A DNA stretch of 64,000 nucleotides from an uncultured Bacteroidales bacterium (GCA_902792535.1 CADAZU010000011.1:35706-99705), one strand, 5' to 3'. Numbered from the stretch's first letter, positions 26,756 through 36,309 are shown. A program made the numbers and translations. Notes: generated by a model not told the origin, from the letters alone.

Positions 26756-29665
26756 ATGAGAAAGTATTTACTTAGCGCTCTGCTGCTGGTATGCAGCATC
26801 GCATTTCTCTCTGCTCAGACCCGTGAGGGTTTGACTGAGTACAAGTTGGAAAATGGTCTCACTGTGCTTTTGTGGGAAGACCACGATGCGCCGGATGTAA
26901 CGGGCTATGTAGTAGTTCGCGCCGGAGCTGTGGACGAGCCGTCCGAGTACACCGGTTTGGCTCACTATCTGGAGCATATGCTCTTCAAGGGTACGCAACG
27001 TATCGGTGCATTGGATTGGGAGAAAGAGAAACCGATCTATGATTCGATCATTGCTTTGTATGACCAGTACAGCGACGCAACGGATCCGAAAGTGCGCGAG
27101 GAACTCGCAACGAAGATCAACGAGTGCTCCATGCGTGAGGCGAAGATCTCTTCGACCGAAGATTTCTTCAACATGCTGGACCTCATCGGAGCTGAGGGCG
27201 TGAACGCGTACACGTCCTATGACCTGACAGCGTATCATAACTCGTTCCCAGCAGCAGAGATGTACCGCTGGTTGACGATCTTCTCCGACCGTCTGATTAA
27301 TCCTGTGTTCCGTACGTTCCAAGCCGAGCTGGAGAACGTGTTCGAGGAGTATAACATGTACGCCAACGAGCCTTCTTCGCAGGCGCAAAAACAGCTGATG
27401 GAAGATATCTACAAAGGTTCTCCGTACGAGCGCGACGTGATCGGTCTGCCGGAGCACCTGAAGAATCCGCGTCTGAGCCGTCTGATCGAGTTCTACAACA
27501 CATGGTATGTGCCGAACAACATGGCATTGATCATCGTGGGTGATTTCGACACCGAGAGCACCAAGCCGATGATTGCGCAGACTTTCGGTCGTTTGGAGCC
27601 GAAAGAGTTGCCTGCTCGTCCGAGCTATCCGGAGGTTAAGCTGACCGGAAAGAAGCACTACAATCTGGGTTACAACCCGCAGGTAGCTTGGGTTTATCAG
27701 GGTGTCAAAGAGGGCGATCCGGATCAGGATGTACTGGAGTTCGTTTGCGAACTGCTCTACAACGGTCAGACCGGTCTGCTGGATCAAGTGAACACCAAGG
27801 GTGATGTTTCCGCAGCATATGCCTTCTCCGACACCCGTCGTAATGACGGACGTGTGATCGTGATGGCAGTTCCGTACTATGACGCAAACCAGCAGATGTT
27901 CGAGTCCGACAAGGCTACCGAGGCAATCGTAATGCGCGAGATCGACAAGATCAAACGCGGCGAGATCTCGGATGAGCTGATCGCGAACGTAAAACATATG
28001 TATGCCCAGAGCTACAAGGGCTTCAACGAATCGCCTTCGACCAAGATGAGCGTGCTCGTGGATGCATTCACATATGCAAAACCGGTAGATGACATCTTCA
28101 CGGCAAACGAGAAGATTCAGAACCTCACCAAAGAGGAGATTGCACGCGTGGCAAAGAAATATTTCGATGCTGACCATATGACCATCTCCTTTGACGAGGA
28201 CACCAAGAACATGAAGGCAAAGACGCTGCCGAAGCCGAATATCAAACCGCTTGATCCGGTGAAGAATGCGAAGACCGCTTATGCCGAGGAGTTCATGAAA
28301 CTGCCGAAGGGTGAGCTGAAACAGACCTTCAATGACTTCAACGACGTGAAAGTCAGCTCACTGGGCGAGAACGTGACGCTGCGTTATACACCGAACACGA
28401 AGAATGACATTTTCACGCTGACGCTCCGTTATGGTGTGGGCGAGCACGAGATGCCGCTTCTGCCGTACGCTGCTTCGTTGATGAACAACGCAGGTATCAT
28501 GGGCGCTCCGGCTACCGAAGGTAAGGATTTCAAACAGCAGATGGCTGAACTGGGAGCTTCGGTTGCCTATGGTTGCAATGACTCCTATTTCTATATCTCC
28601 ATCTCCGGTGAGGACGGCAATATCAACAAGATCATGAATCTGGTAAACCGCCAGCTCCTCATGCCGTACCTGGAGCAGAAACAGTTGGATGCGGTCAAGG
28701 GTAGTGAGTTCTTCTCCCGTCTGAGCCGCCAGAAACGTACGGCTGTACAGAAATCGGCGCTCATGCAATATGCTATGTACGGCAAGAAATCTGCCTTCTT
28801 GGACGAAGTGAAGTTTATTGATATCTGGAATATGGACGGCGTACAAGTGCAACGTCTGGTAGCTTCGGCTCGTACTTACGCGCTCGATGTGTTCTATTGC
28901 GGTACACTTCCTGCGGACAAACTGAAAGACGAACTGCCGTTGACCGAGGGTATGAAACCGTCCAAGTCTCCGTTCGTACAGGACCGTCAGAAATACGACA
29001 AACCGACCGTGCTCTTCTTGCCGAACAGCAATGTACAGCAGGCGGATCTCTATTTCTACATCAACGGTCGTCCGTATGACATTGCTTCGGATGTACAATC
29101 TGACGCTTTCAACCAGTATATGTCCGGCGGTTTCACGGGTATTATCATGAATGAGATCCGTGTAAAACGCTCCATGGCTTATTCCGCTTACGGTGTGGAT
29201 GCAACTCCGGAGCTGCCGGGTAAGGACTGCTACTTCATCGGTTATGTGGGAACGCAGAGCGACAAGGTCAACGACGCGATCAGCGTGTATATGGATATCT
29301 TGAATGACATGCCGAAGGACTCGACTCAGTTGGTTGCTCTCAAGGCTGCCCTCAAGCAGGCTGCGCAGACCGCTAAGCCGTCGATGCGCTCCAAAGCCGC
29401 TACGTACGAGTACTGGCAGCGTCTGGGTTACAAAGATGACCCGGCGAAAGTGAATGCTGCGGCTATCGACGCACTCACGTTCAACGACATCGAGAAGTTC
29501 TACCAAGAGAACATACAGGGCAAGCCGGTAACGATCATCCTCATGGGCGATCCGAAGAAGATCGACCTGAAGGCAATCGAGAAGAAGATGGGTTGCAAGG
29601 TAACCAAACTCTCGCCGGCTAAACTCTTCAACTCCGTAGATGAGCTGTATGACGCAGTCATGTAA
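26756..29665 (+). CDS. M16 family zinc metallopeptidase (insulinase-like), exported
   Basis: 969 residues: signal peptide 1-20 (SALLLVCSIAFLSA), then two M16 halves. The inverted zinc motif HYLEH is at 70-74 (GLAHYLEHMLFKGT), with the downstream glutamate in ENVFEEYNMY. The C-terminal half lacks the motif, as usual for the inactive partner half. It is expected in the periplasm or outer-membrane space, degrading peptides. Its 3' end overlaps the proposed era start by 26 bases. Confidence 0.92.
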   Translation: MRKYLLSALLLVCSIAFLSAQTREGLTEYKLENGLTVLLWEDHDAPDVTGYVVVRAGAVDEPSEYTGLAHYLEHMLFKGTQRIGALDWEKEKPIYDSIIALYDQYSDATDPKVREELATKINECSMREAKISSTEDFFNMLDLIGAEGVNAYTSYDLTAYHNSFPAAEMYRWLTIFSDRLINPVFRTFQAELENVFEEYNMYANEPSSQAQKQLMEDIYKGSPYERDVIGLPEHLKNPRLSRLIEFYNTWYVPNNMALIIVGDFDTESTKPMIAQTFGRLEPKELPARPSYPEVKLTGKKHYNLGYNPQVAWVYQGVKEGDPDQDVLEFVCELLYNGQTGLLDQVNTKGDVSAAYAFSDTRRNDGRVIVMAVPYYDANQQMFESDKATEAIVMREIDKIKRGEISDELIANVKHMYAQSYKGFNESPSTKMSVLVDAFTYAKPVDDIFTANEKIQNLTKEEIARVAKKYFDADHMTISFDEDTKNMKAKTLPKPNIKPLDPVKNAKTAYAEEFMKLPKGELKQTFNDFNDVKVSSLGENVTLRYTPNTKNDIFTLTLRYGVGEHEMPLLPYAASLMNNAGIMGAPATEGKDFKQQMAELGASVAYGCNDSYFYISISGEDGNINKIMNLVNRQLLMPYLEQKQLDAVKGSEFFSRLSRQKRTAVQKSALMQYAMYGKKSAFLDEVKFIDIWNMDGVQVQRLVASARTYALDVFYCGTLPADKLKDELPLTEGMKPSKSPFVQDRQKYDKPTVLFLPNSNVQQADLYFYINGRPYDIASDVQSDAFNQYMSGGFTGIIMNEIRVKRSMAYSAYGVDATPELPGKDCYFIGYVGTQSDKVNDAISVYMDILNDMPKDSTQLVALKAALKQAAQTAKPSMRSKAATYEYWQRLGYKDDPAKVNAAAIDALTFNDIEKFYQENIQGKPVTIILMGDPKKIDLKAIEKKMGCKVTKLSPAKLFNSVDELYDAVM

Positions 29666-30554
29666 TCATAAATCAGGATTTGTCAACATTGTGGGCAACC
29701 CCAATGTTGGCAAATCTACGTTAATGAACGCGCTGGTGGGGGAGCGTCTGTCGATCATCACATCGAAGGCGCAAACGACCCGCCACCGCATTCTTGGTAT
29801 CGTCAACGGCGAGGATTTCCAGATGGTCTATTCCGACACTCCGGGCGTGCTTTCGCCTAATTATCGGTTGCAGGAGAAGATGCTGGAGTTCAGCCGTTCG
29901 GCGTTGGTGGATGCGGATGTGTTGCTCTATGTGACCGAACCGCAGGACACAGCCGACCGTAATGCCGACTTTCTGGAGAAAGTGAAGCGGATGTCGGCTG
30001 CGGGGACGAGAGTTTTCCTCATCATTAACAAGATTGACCTGACGACCCAAGAGACCCTTGAGTCGCTTGTGGCTTTCTGGCATAGCCAACTGCCCGAAGC
30101 GGAGATCTTTCCTATTTCGGCGCAAGAACGTTTCGGCGTAGCGCAACTCTTCGACGCCATCAAAGAGGCGCTTCCTGTCGGACCTCCTTTCTTCCCGAAA
30201 GATCAGCTGACCGACAAGTCGGAGCGGTTCTTTGTGAACGAGATCATCCGCGAGAAAGTGCTGCTCAATTACGACAAGGAGATTCCTTATTCGGTGGAGG
30301 TTGAGGTGGAGTCGTTCCAAGAGGAAGAGCATCTTATCCGTATCTCCGCGGTGATCTACTGCGAGCGGGAGAGCCAGAAGGGTATCATCATCGGCAAAGC
30401 CGGGGCGGCGCTCAAACGCGTCGGTTCGCAGGCACGCAAGGATATAGAGGATTTCTTCCAGAAACAAGTGTTCCTGCAGCTCTTCGTCAAGGTGGATCGC
30501 GATTGGCGGTCCAATACCGGGCGTTTGCGGCATTATGGGTATGATCTGACCTGA
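29640..30554 (+). CDS. era: GTPase Era
   Basis: 304 residues from ATG 29640, with 29649 as an alternative; both overlap the end of the protease gene. G1 GNPNVGKST, G2 region TSKAQTTRHRI, G3 DTPG, G4 NKID, and a C-terminal KH domain (GIIIGKAGAALKRVGSQARK). Era binds the 3' end of 16S rRNA and helps assemble the 30S subunit at the membrane. The overlap suggests translation coupled to the upstream gene. Confidence 0.95.
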   Translation: MSCMTQSCNHKSGFVNIVGNPNVGKSTLMNALVGERLSIITSKAQTTRHRILGIVNGEDFQMVYSDTPGVLSPNYRLQEKMLEFSRSALVDADVLLYVTEPQDTADRNADFLEKVKRMSAAGTRVFLIINKIDLTTQETLESLVAFWHSQLPEAEIFPISAQERFGVAQLFDAIKEALPVGPPFFPKDQLTDKSERFFVNEIIREKVLLNYDKEIPYSVEVEVESFQEEEHLIRISAVIYCERESQKGIIIGKAGAALKRVGSQARKDIEDFFQKQVFLQLFVKVDRDWRSNTGRLRHYGYDLT

Positions 30555-30561
30555 TTGTATT

Positions 30562-31662
30562 ATGCGAAGTGAGTTTTCTGCTTATTTTTCACTTGTTCGC
30601 GCTGCATTATGGGGCGAGCAAGTGCAATGGACGGAGGAGCATACACAGCTCCTTCCGGCGCTTCATGCGCACCAAGGAACAGGTGCGCTGGTCTTTCCTT
30701 TTGTGTTGGGACTAGAGACGTTTTCTGCTGCCGTGCGTGCGCAGATGAAGAGTGTTTGTATGGCGACGATGCAGAACCAAGTGGCGCTTCAATATACCTT
30801 GGAGAAAGCTTGGAAAGCGTTGCAGGACGCAGGCATCCACGCCGTACTGATGAAGGGAGCAGGGCTCGCGGCGCTCTATCCCGAACCTTATTATCGCGCG
30901 TGGGGGGATATAGACCTCTATGTCGGTCCCGCGCAATACCACCCGGCGTGCGCGGTGATGCGAGAGACTTTTCCTACCGCGCTTAAGTTCGACGAAGAGC
31001 TGGACCATTACAAGCATTATAACCTCATCGCCGACGGGGTGTCAATAGAGGTACACCGCGTGACGGTCAGCCTGCAACACCCGCGGGACGAACGGCTCTA
31101 TGCCGCTTATGAGCGCGAAGGAATGGAGAAGGCGGAACCGCTTATGCTGAATGGGGTAGAGGTGCGTGTGCCGGAGCCGACCTTCAATGCGCTGTTGATC
31201 TTCCTTCATTCGTGGGAACATATGCTCTCTACAGGAGCGAACGTGCGCCAGATATGCGATCTGACGCTGCTGCTGCATCATTATAAGGACCGGATCGATG
31301 TGGCTCGTCTGCGCAAGTATCTGCGTTCGCTGCGGCTCATGGACGCATGGAAGTTGTATGCCTATGTGATGCATACGTATCTGGGGTTGCCGCGGGAAGA
31401 AGCGCTATTCTATACCGATGCAGTAGCAGCCCGTGCGGAGCGAATGACGGAAGATTTGCTCTCCGGACAGATGCGCACGCCAAAAGATGAGCAGCAAGCG
31501 CCGAAAGGGCGTCTCGCACGCAAGATTTATACGATGCGTTCCCGTGTAGCGAACGCGCAACGAATAGCGCCATATAGCCCCGCTTATGCCCGCCATATGG
31601 TGTGGACCACTTGGCTCCATGGCGCACGAAGACTCTTTGCGCCCGATAGACACTGGGAGTAA
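30562..31662 (+). CDS. Nucleotidyltransferase-like protein (NTP_transf_5 type)
   Basis: 366 residues. The MKGAGLAALYPEPYYRAWGD stretch followed by IDLYV is the signature of the uncharacterised nucleotidyltransferase family, with the GDIDLYV acidic pair as likely metal ligands. ISIEVHR-type residues follow near 155 (VSIEVHRVTV). Related proteins occur near polysaccharide and exopolysaccharide genes, but here it is between era and holA. Substrate unknown. It starts seven bases after era and is probably in the same transcript. Confidence 0.75.
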   Translation: MRSEFSAYFSLVRAALWGEQVQWTEEHTQLLPALHAHQGTGALVFPFVLGLETFSAAVRAQMKSVCMATMQNQVALQYTLEKAWKALQDAGIHAVLMKGAGLAALYPEPYYRAWGDIDLYVGPAQYHPACAVMRETFPTALKFDEELDHYKHYNLIADGVSIEVHRVTVSLQHPRDERLYAAYEREGMEKAEPLMLNGVEVRVPEPTFNALLIFLHSWEHMLSTGANVRQICDLTLLLHHYKDRIDVARLRKYLRSLRLMDAWKLYAYVMHTYLGLPREEALFYTDAVAARAERMTEDLLSGQMRTPKDEQQAPKGRLARKIYTMRSRVANAQRIAPYSPAYARHMVWTTWLHGARRLFAPDRHWE

Positions 31663-31693
31663 GGAACAAGCCATCAGAAATCAGTTATCAGTA

Positions 31694-32737
31694 ATGACTT
31701 CCAAATATTCCGACATAATGGCGGCTTTGAGAGCCGACAAGTACGCACCGGTTTATATTCTCTGCGGCGAGGAACCGTATTATATCGACCGCGTGTACGA
31801 GTATATCGCTACGCACGCCCTGGACGAGATGGCGCGTGAGTTTGACCAGCAGACGGTGTATGGCCGTGATCTGCAGGGAGCGGATATTGCGCCGGTGATC
31901 TCTGCGGCGCGCGGGTATGCGATGATGGGAGGAAGAAAGGTGGTCATCGTGCGCGAAGCGCAAGCGGTCAAGAAATGGGAGGCTTTGGAGGCGTATCTGA
32001 ATGTCATTATGCCCCAAACGGTCTTGGTCATTTGTTACAACGGCAAGCCGGACAAGCGGCAGAACCTCTGGAAGAAAGTAGCGGAGCACCCGCAGGTCGT
32101 CTGGCTGCAGTCCGACAAACTGCGTGACTATGAGGTGGAGAAATGGATTCTGAATTATATCGCCGAATACAACTCATCCCACGGAAGAAACGGAGGAGGA
32201 CTTACTATTGATCCGAAGGTCGCTCCGCTGCTGGCGGACCATTTAGGAACAGACCTGTCGGCGATCGTTGGCGCATTGGATAAACTTATCGCGGGTCGTC
32301 CGGAAGGGGTGAACACGATCGACGCAGCGCTGGTGGAGCGCAATATCGGAATATCGAAGGACTATAATATCATGGAACTTCAGTCTGCGCTTATCCGCGG
32401 CGATGTAGCGAAAGCGAACCGCATCGCGCAGTATTTCGGCGGCAGCAAGGATCATCCTATGATTCGCGAGATGGCACCTCTGTTCACTTTCTTTTCTAAC
32501 CTGCTGATGTACCACTATCTGCCGAATAAGACGCAGGCTGTGGTGGCAAAGGAATTGGGTATTAACCCTTATTTTGTCAAGGATTACGAGATGGCTGCCA
32601 GGCGTTATTCTGCCGGTAAGACTTTCCTTATTATCGGCTATCTGCGTGAGACCGACGCGCGTCTGAAGGGTATCAATAACCCTTCCGCGAAAGATCCAGA
32701 TCTATGGAAGGAGCTGATCTATAAGATCATGCACTAA
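31694..32737 (+). CDS. holA: DNA polymerase III subunit delta
   Basis: 347 residues from ATG 31694; the frame is open further up but only through the previous gene's 3' end and a spacer of ATCAGAAATCAGTTATCAG words. The typical HolA start is YAPVYILCGEEPYYIDRVYE, with a P-loop-like region lacking Walker function, then ALVERNIGISKDYNIMELQ and the C-terminal collar domain. It opens the sliding clamp within the clamp-loader complex, of which the dnaX product encoded at 49.4 kb is another part. Confidence 0.92.
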   Translation: MTSKYSDIMAALRADKYAPVYILCGEEPYYIDRVYEYIATHALDEMAREFDQQTVYGRDLQGADIAPVISAARGYAMMGGRKVVIVREAQAVKKWEALEAYLNVIMPQTVLVICYNGKPDKRQNLWKKVAEHPQVVWLQSDKLRDYEVEKWILNYIAEYNSSHGRNGGGLTIDPKVAPLLADHLGTDLSAIVGALDKLIAGRPEGVNTIDAALVERNIGISKDYNIMELQSALIRGDVAKANRIAQYFGGSKDHPMIREMAPLFTFFSNLLMYHYLPNKTQAVVAKELGINPYFVKDYEMAARRYSAGKTFLIIGYLRETDARLKGINNPSAKDPDLWKELIYKIMH

Positions 32738-32738
32738 T

Positions 32739-33260
32739 TTATTTTTCGCTTCTGTAAGGAGGAGTGGGGAGCGGTCTTTCCCATCGGTTCCATGAGTTTC
32801 CGTATCCGTTCTGCATCACCCAAAGCACGCTGTCCAGATCGGTTCGGCTGAAGGCTGAATGCTGAGGCAGGTCTGATATGGTTGACTTCTTATTGCTTGT
32901 CCCTGCCAGCTCTTCGGCGTGTAGCTCGTTGAAGGCTTCTTCCTCCGCCTCCAGTTCTTTGAGCACTTTCGGATATATCTTATTGAAGAACTGCGGGTGG
33001 GCGGTGTACCAGACGAGGGACGAATCGAACTGCGCTTGGGTCACATTATGTTTCGCCAGCACTTGCGCGTAATACATGTCTCGATCTTCAAATTCCATGT
33101 TCCGCATGCCTCTTATCTGCAACATTCCGTCGGTCTTATGCAGATCGACCAGCACTTGGCGCATCTCCCGCGAACTCAAAATCCCTTTCGGGCGGCAGCC
33201 GGATAGAGTAAAGAGTAAGGAATAAAGAATAAGGACGAATATGTATTTATTGAGCTTCAT
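32739..33260 (-). CDS. DUF4296 lipoprotein
   Basis: 173 residues with a lipoprotein signal ending in LSGC (Cys about 22). The body has the DUF4296 pattern: VLVDLHKTDGML, an AQVLAKHNVTQAQFDSSLVW segment and PQFFNKIYPKVL. It is a small periplasm-facing lipoprotein of unknown role common in Bacteroidota. The hydrophobic core ILYSLLFTLS is spelled by a spacer word (GGAATAAAGAATAAGG type, antisense). It overlaps the end of lspA, whose enzyme processes lipoproteins, by 14 bases. Confidence 0.8.
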   Translation of the reverse strand: MKLNKYIFVLILYSLLFTLSGCRPKGILSSREMRQVLVDLHKTDGMLQIRGMRNMEFEDRDMYYAQVLAKHNVTQAQFDSSLVWYTAHPQFFNKIYPKVLKELEAEEEAFNELHAEELAGTSNKKSTISDLPQHSAFSRTDLDSVLWVMQNGYGNSWNRWERPLPTPPYRSEK

Positions 33261-33837
33261 TTTTGTCCTGATTCTTGACTCTTGAATCCGTGTTCAGCTC
33301 TTTGAGATAGAAGAGCAGGATGACCGCCACGGCGCATGTGATACAGCTGTCCGCGAAGTTGAACACCGGGCGGAAGAAGATCACTTCTCCGGCGCTATTA
33401 TGGATGAGCGGGAAATAGAACATGTCCACCACGCGTCCGTAGAACCATCCGGCGTAGCCGAAGAGTTTGCCGTAGAAGACGCAGTCGATGATGTTTCCTA
33501 ATGCGCCGGCGATGATGAACGCGATGGTTGCTATATAGCCTGTTTTCGCCTGCTGCTTGTAGATCAGCGTGTGTACGTACCATCCCAGCAGCCCCACAGC
33601 CACGAGCCGGAAGAGGGTCAGGGCTAACTTGCTGAACCATTCGATGCCGAACGCCATTCCGTTGTTCTCCACATAGCAGAGCCAGAACCACGAGAAGACC
33701 TCGCGGCTCTCGCCCAGCGCAAAATGCGTAGCGATATAGAGTTTGATCGCTTGGTCAATGACCAGCGACAGGACTACGATCGCTATTACAAGCCAAACTT
33801 GGCTTTTACTTCTTCTAATCGATTCAGTTTCTCCCAT
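33247..33837 (-). CDS. lspA: Lipoprotein signal peptidase II
   Basis: 196 residues with four membrane segments. Aspartic-protease residues lie in [11 protein letters not shown] and [23 protein letters not shown] is the conserved NxG-F region. It cleaves signal peptides from prolipoproteins in the inner membrane. The start at 33837 overlaps the end of metK by 52 bases; no other ATG gives a full first helix, so the overlap may be real or a GTG downstream may be used. Confidence 0.93.
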   Translation of the reverse strand: MGETESIRRSKSQVWLVIAIVVLSLVIDQAIKLYIATHFALGESREVFSWFWLCYVENNGMAFGIEWFSKLALTLFRLVAVGLLGWYVHTLIYKQQAKTGYIATIAFIIAGALGNIIDCVFYGKLFGYAGWFYGRVVDMFYFPLIHNSAGEVIFFRPVFNFADSCITCAVAVILLFYLKELNTDSRVKNQDKNEAQ

Positions 33838-35039
33838 GTGAATAATTCTACTTGGCGTGTAAATTCTTTGCCGTCTGCGTCGAAGAAGGTCTTGGTGACC
33901 ACTTCGTTCGTGCGTCCGACATGACCGTATTTGGCGGTCTCTTCGTACATCGGTTGCGTCAGTTTGAGGTCGCGTATGATGGCTGCCGGACGGAGGTCGA
34001 AGAGTTCGTTCACTTTGGCGGCTATCTCTGCGTCGCTCATCGGCACTTGCGCGGTCCCGTACGTGTTGACATAGAGCGAGACGGGTTTGGCTACGCCTAT
34101 GGCGTAACTGACCTGAACCAGCGCTTCGTGCGCCACTCCGGCGGCTACCAGATGTTTGGCGATCCACCGTGCGGCATAAGCTGCCGAACGGTCCACTTTG
34201 GACGGGTCTTTGCCGCTGAAAGCGCCGCCTCCGTGTGCGCCGCGGCCGCCGTACGTATCCACGATGATCTTACGTCCCGTCAGACCCGTGTCGCCGTGAG
34301 GACCACCGATGACGAAATTGCCCGTCGGGTTCACCAGCAGCTTGGCGTTCTTGTCCTCCAGAAAATCGTGCAACAGGTGTCCGTAACGGCTGTCACGCGT
34401 TGCTACACGCGGCAGAAGGATGTCGATCACATCCTGTTTGATCAACTCCGAAGTAACTCCCTCGTCGTGCTGCGTGCTCAATACGATCGTGTCGATGCGG
34501 ACGGGGCGGTTCTGCTCGTCGTATTCGATGGTCACTTGGCTCTTGCTGTCCGGACGGAGATAAAGCATCTGTTTGCCTTCCTTGCGAATGCGCGCGAGCG
34601 TATAGACTAAGGTGTGCGCCAGGTCGAGCGTCAGAGGCATGAAATTGTCCGTCTCGTCGGTCGCATAACCGAACATCATTCCCTGATCACCGGCTCCTTG
34701 TTCGTCCGCTTCCGCACGCGAAACGCCCATGTTGATGTCTTGGCTTTGGGCATGCAGCGCGGTCAGAATACCGCAACTCTCCGCCTCGAATTTGTATTCC
34801 GCTTTGGTGTAACCGATCTCGGCAATGGTCTTGCGGGCGATCTGCTGAATGTCCACCCAGCCCTTGCAACTCACTTCTCCGGCTATCACCACTTGCCCGG
34901 TCGTACACAGGGTCTCGCACGCCACATGAGCCTGCGGATCTTGCGCCAACATATTATCCAGTATCGCGTCCGATATCTGGTCACTCACTTTGTCCGGGTG
35001 TCCTTCGGACACCGATTCACTTGTAAATAAATAATGCAT
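33786..35039 (-). CDS. metK: S-adenosylmethionine synthase
   Basis: 417 residues from ATG 35039 ([20 protein letters not shown]). The ATP and methionine motifs include [12 protein letters not shown] and [20 protein letters not shown]. It makes SAM from ATP and methionine; SAM is used by QueE, YgiQ and the TrmN-like enzyme encoded in this window. It has its own promoter and a leader with a hairpin, so it probably heads the metK-lspA-DUF4296 operon. It is slightly longer than the E. coli enzyme, as in other Bacteroidota. Confidence 0.96.
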   Translation of the reverse strand: MHYLFTSESVSEGHPDKVSDQISDAILDNMLAQDPQAHVACETLCTTGQVVIAGEVSCKGWVDIQQIARKTIAEIGYTKAEYKFEAESCGILTALHAQSQDINMGVSRAEADEQGAGDQGMMFGYATDETDNFMPLTLDLAHTLVYTLARIRKEGKQMLYLRPDSKSQVTIEYDEQNRPVRIDTIVLSTQHDEGVTSELIKQDVIDILLPRVATRDSRYGHLLHDFLEDKNAKLLVNPTGNFVIGGPHGDTGLTGRKIIVDTYGGRGAHGGGAFSGKDPSKVDRSAAYAARWIAKHLVAAGVAHEALVQVSYAIGVAKPVSLYVNTYGTAQVPMSDAEIAAKVNELFDLRPAAIIRDLKLTQPMYEETAKYGHVGRTNEVVTKTFFDADGKEFTRQVELFTWEKLNRLEEVKAKFGL

Positions 35040-35061
35040 AAAGTAATTTACTAAAATAAAA

Positions 35062-35087
35062 CCGCAAGTGACTGTTTGGTCTTGCGG
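35062..35087 (-). promoter_or_regulatory. Leader hairpin of metK
   Basis: On the transcript CCGCAAG-loop of 12-CTTGCGG followed by TTTTATTTT, inside the leader of about 58 bases before the metK start. Its shape is that of a small attenuator or terminator. It does not fit any SAM riboswitch I can recall in detail. Confidence 0.5.
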
Positions 35088-35103
35088 CACAAGTAATCGG
35101 GTG

Positions 35104-35135
35104 CAAAGATAATACATTTTTTTTGTATGTGCAAA
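35104..35135 (-). promoter_or_regulatory. Promoter for metK
   Basis: Minus strand TTTG (35132-35135), 20 bases, TATCTTTG (35104-35111). Confidence 0.65.
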
Positions 35136-35150
35136 TTTTAGAGCGATTTT

Positions 35151-35790
35151 TTATATTGGAGGCGGTAAATTGGCTTGCCAATAGTGCTCGTTTGGGTGGG
35201 AAAAGGCGTTGTTTGGGGTGGAAAAGGCATTCAGAACCGTGTTTGAGGCGGTTTTGAAGGTGGGTTGCCGGAGACGGAAAGGTTGGTCCGCGGAGACAGG
35301 TTCAAAAGAGACGGGTTCCGGTTCGGCGGCTTTCTTGCGCTCGGCTTGGAGTTGGCGGTAGATGGAGACGTATGTGTATTGGTAGAAACGGGCAGCCTTT
35401 GACGACCGTAAAATAATGGTTGAAGAAGCGTACGCGCCAAGTGAGTGCCTCCAAGGAATGGTCATGCTCGATGGCGTGCGCCAGCTTTTGCGCCTCTTTG
35501 ATCAACTCGCGGTTGGCGATACAGGCGGCTGACCAATGGGTCGGGAAATGGTACGTATAGAGTTCGAAGAGTCCGTCACGGAAGCGCGAAGGGCGAACGA
35601 CGATGCGCTTTTTGTAGTGCTGTCCTTCTTTTCGTGTGTCCATGGCGCCCCACAGGGCTTTCACTCCCACGCAGGCATGAAAATAGTGCACACCCCGTTT
35701 GTGAGGCGTGGCTGACCGCGGAAGTGAGACAAAATCGAATCCATCCCATTTCAAGCAGCTAATTACCTTTGTTTTCAAGTGCATTGCCAT
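35151..35790 (-). pseudogene. Unknown repeated-family gene, copy 2, with a frameshift
   Basis: The first reading frame runs from ATG 35790 to 35302 and is nearly the same as the left-edge gene over its first 88 residues. Near 35400 the sensible sequence moves to another frame: after NHYFTVV the continuation KAARFYQYTYVSIYRQLQAE and a Pro/Glu-rich tail lies in the frame ending at 35151. One missing base in an A-run would explain this. The restored protein would have about 213 residues. It could be a decayed copy or a sequencing error. Function unknown; neighbouring sequence is repeat-rich. Confidence 0.6.
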
Positions 35791-35935
35791 GGCGCGTAAT
35801 GTGCTGTGTTTCAGTCTTTTGTGTCGTAGTATAAATTAACAAAGTCTAGGACACCCACGAAGGTACCCTTATGCGGACCTTATTTAGGGTCGATTTGGAC
35901 TTCATTTCGGACTTATTCGGACTTCATTTCGGGTG

Positions 35936-35967
35936 CAAAGGTACAAAAAATATTTGACATATGCAAA
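35936..35967 (-). promoter_or_regulatory. Promoter for the frameshifted repeated gene
   Basis: Minus strand TTTG (35964-35967), about 20 bases, TACCTTTG (35936-35943). The leader to ATG 35790 is about 140 bases; the promoter closely resembles the one ahead of copy 1. Confidence 0.6.
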
Positions 35968-36032
35968 TTTTTGGGGATGAAAAATGTCAAAAAAGGAAGG
36001 GCGGTGGATAACATCCACCTGAAATAGACATA

Positions 36033-36260
36033 GAGGACGGCAGAGCCGTGTCCGGATTAGATCCGGACGTAATGGACGAAGGGCTCGTGCAAGAATGCGC
36101 GAGAAATGCAAAGAGAGGACGGCGGAGCCGTGTCCGGATCAAATCCGGACGTAATGGACGAAGGGCTCGCGCAAGAATGCGCGAGAAATGCAAAGAGAGG
36201 ACGGCAAAGCCGTGTCCAAATAAAATTTGGACGCAATGGACAAAGTACGAACCGGCGGAA
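36033..36260. repeat. 82-bp tandem repeat with hairpins and compensatory stem changes
   Basis: Units start at 36033, 36115 and 36197 (the last partial). Each has GGC-NNN-GCC, then an 8-bp stem with a 3-base loop: GTCCGGAT/ATCCGGAC in units 1 and 2 (36050-36068, 36132-36150) but GTCCAAAT/ATTTGGAC in unit 3 (36214-36232), so both arms changed together. Units 1 and 2 also carry CTCGYGCA-AGAA-TGCGCGAG. It is not plausibly coding. It lies between the frameshifted gene and the raiA promoter. Confidence 0.92.
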
Positions 36261-36309
36261 AGAATCTTACAAAAAAAATCGTAATATATACAAATTTTTC
36301 AGATGTTTA

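Noticed and set aside
26768-28177. A 469-codon open frame antisense to the M16 protease
   Set aside because: Composition typical of antisense frames; the plus-strand gene has a signal peptide and zinc motif.
35040-35103. Known SAM riboswitch in the metK leader
   Set aside because: The leader is short with a single hairpin and lacks the core sequences I know for SAM-I or SAM-II.
35150-36300. Insertion sequence around the repeated unknown gene
   Set aside because: No transposase motif, no terminal inverted repeats bounding the gene, and no target duplication could be seen.
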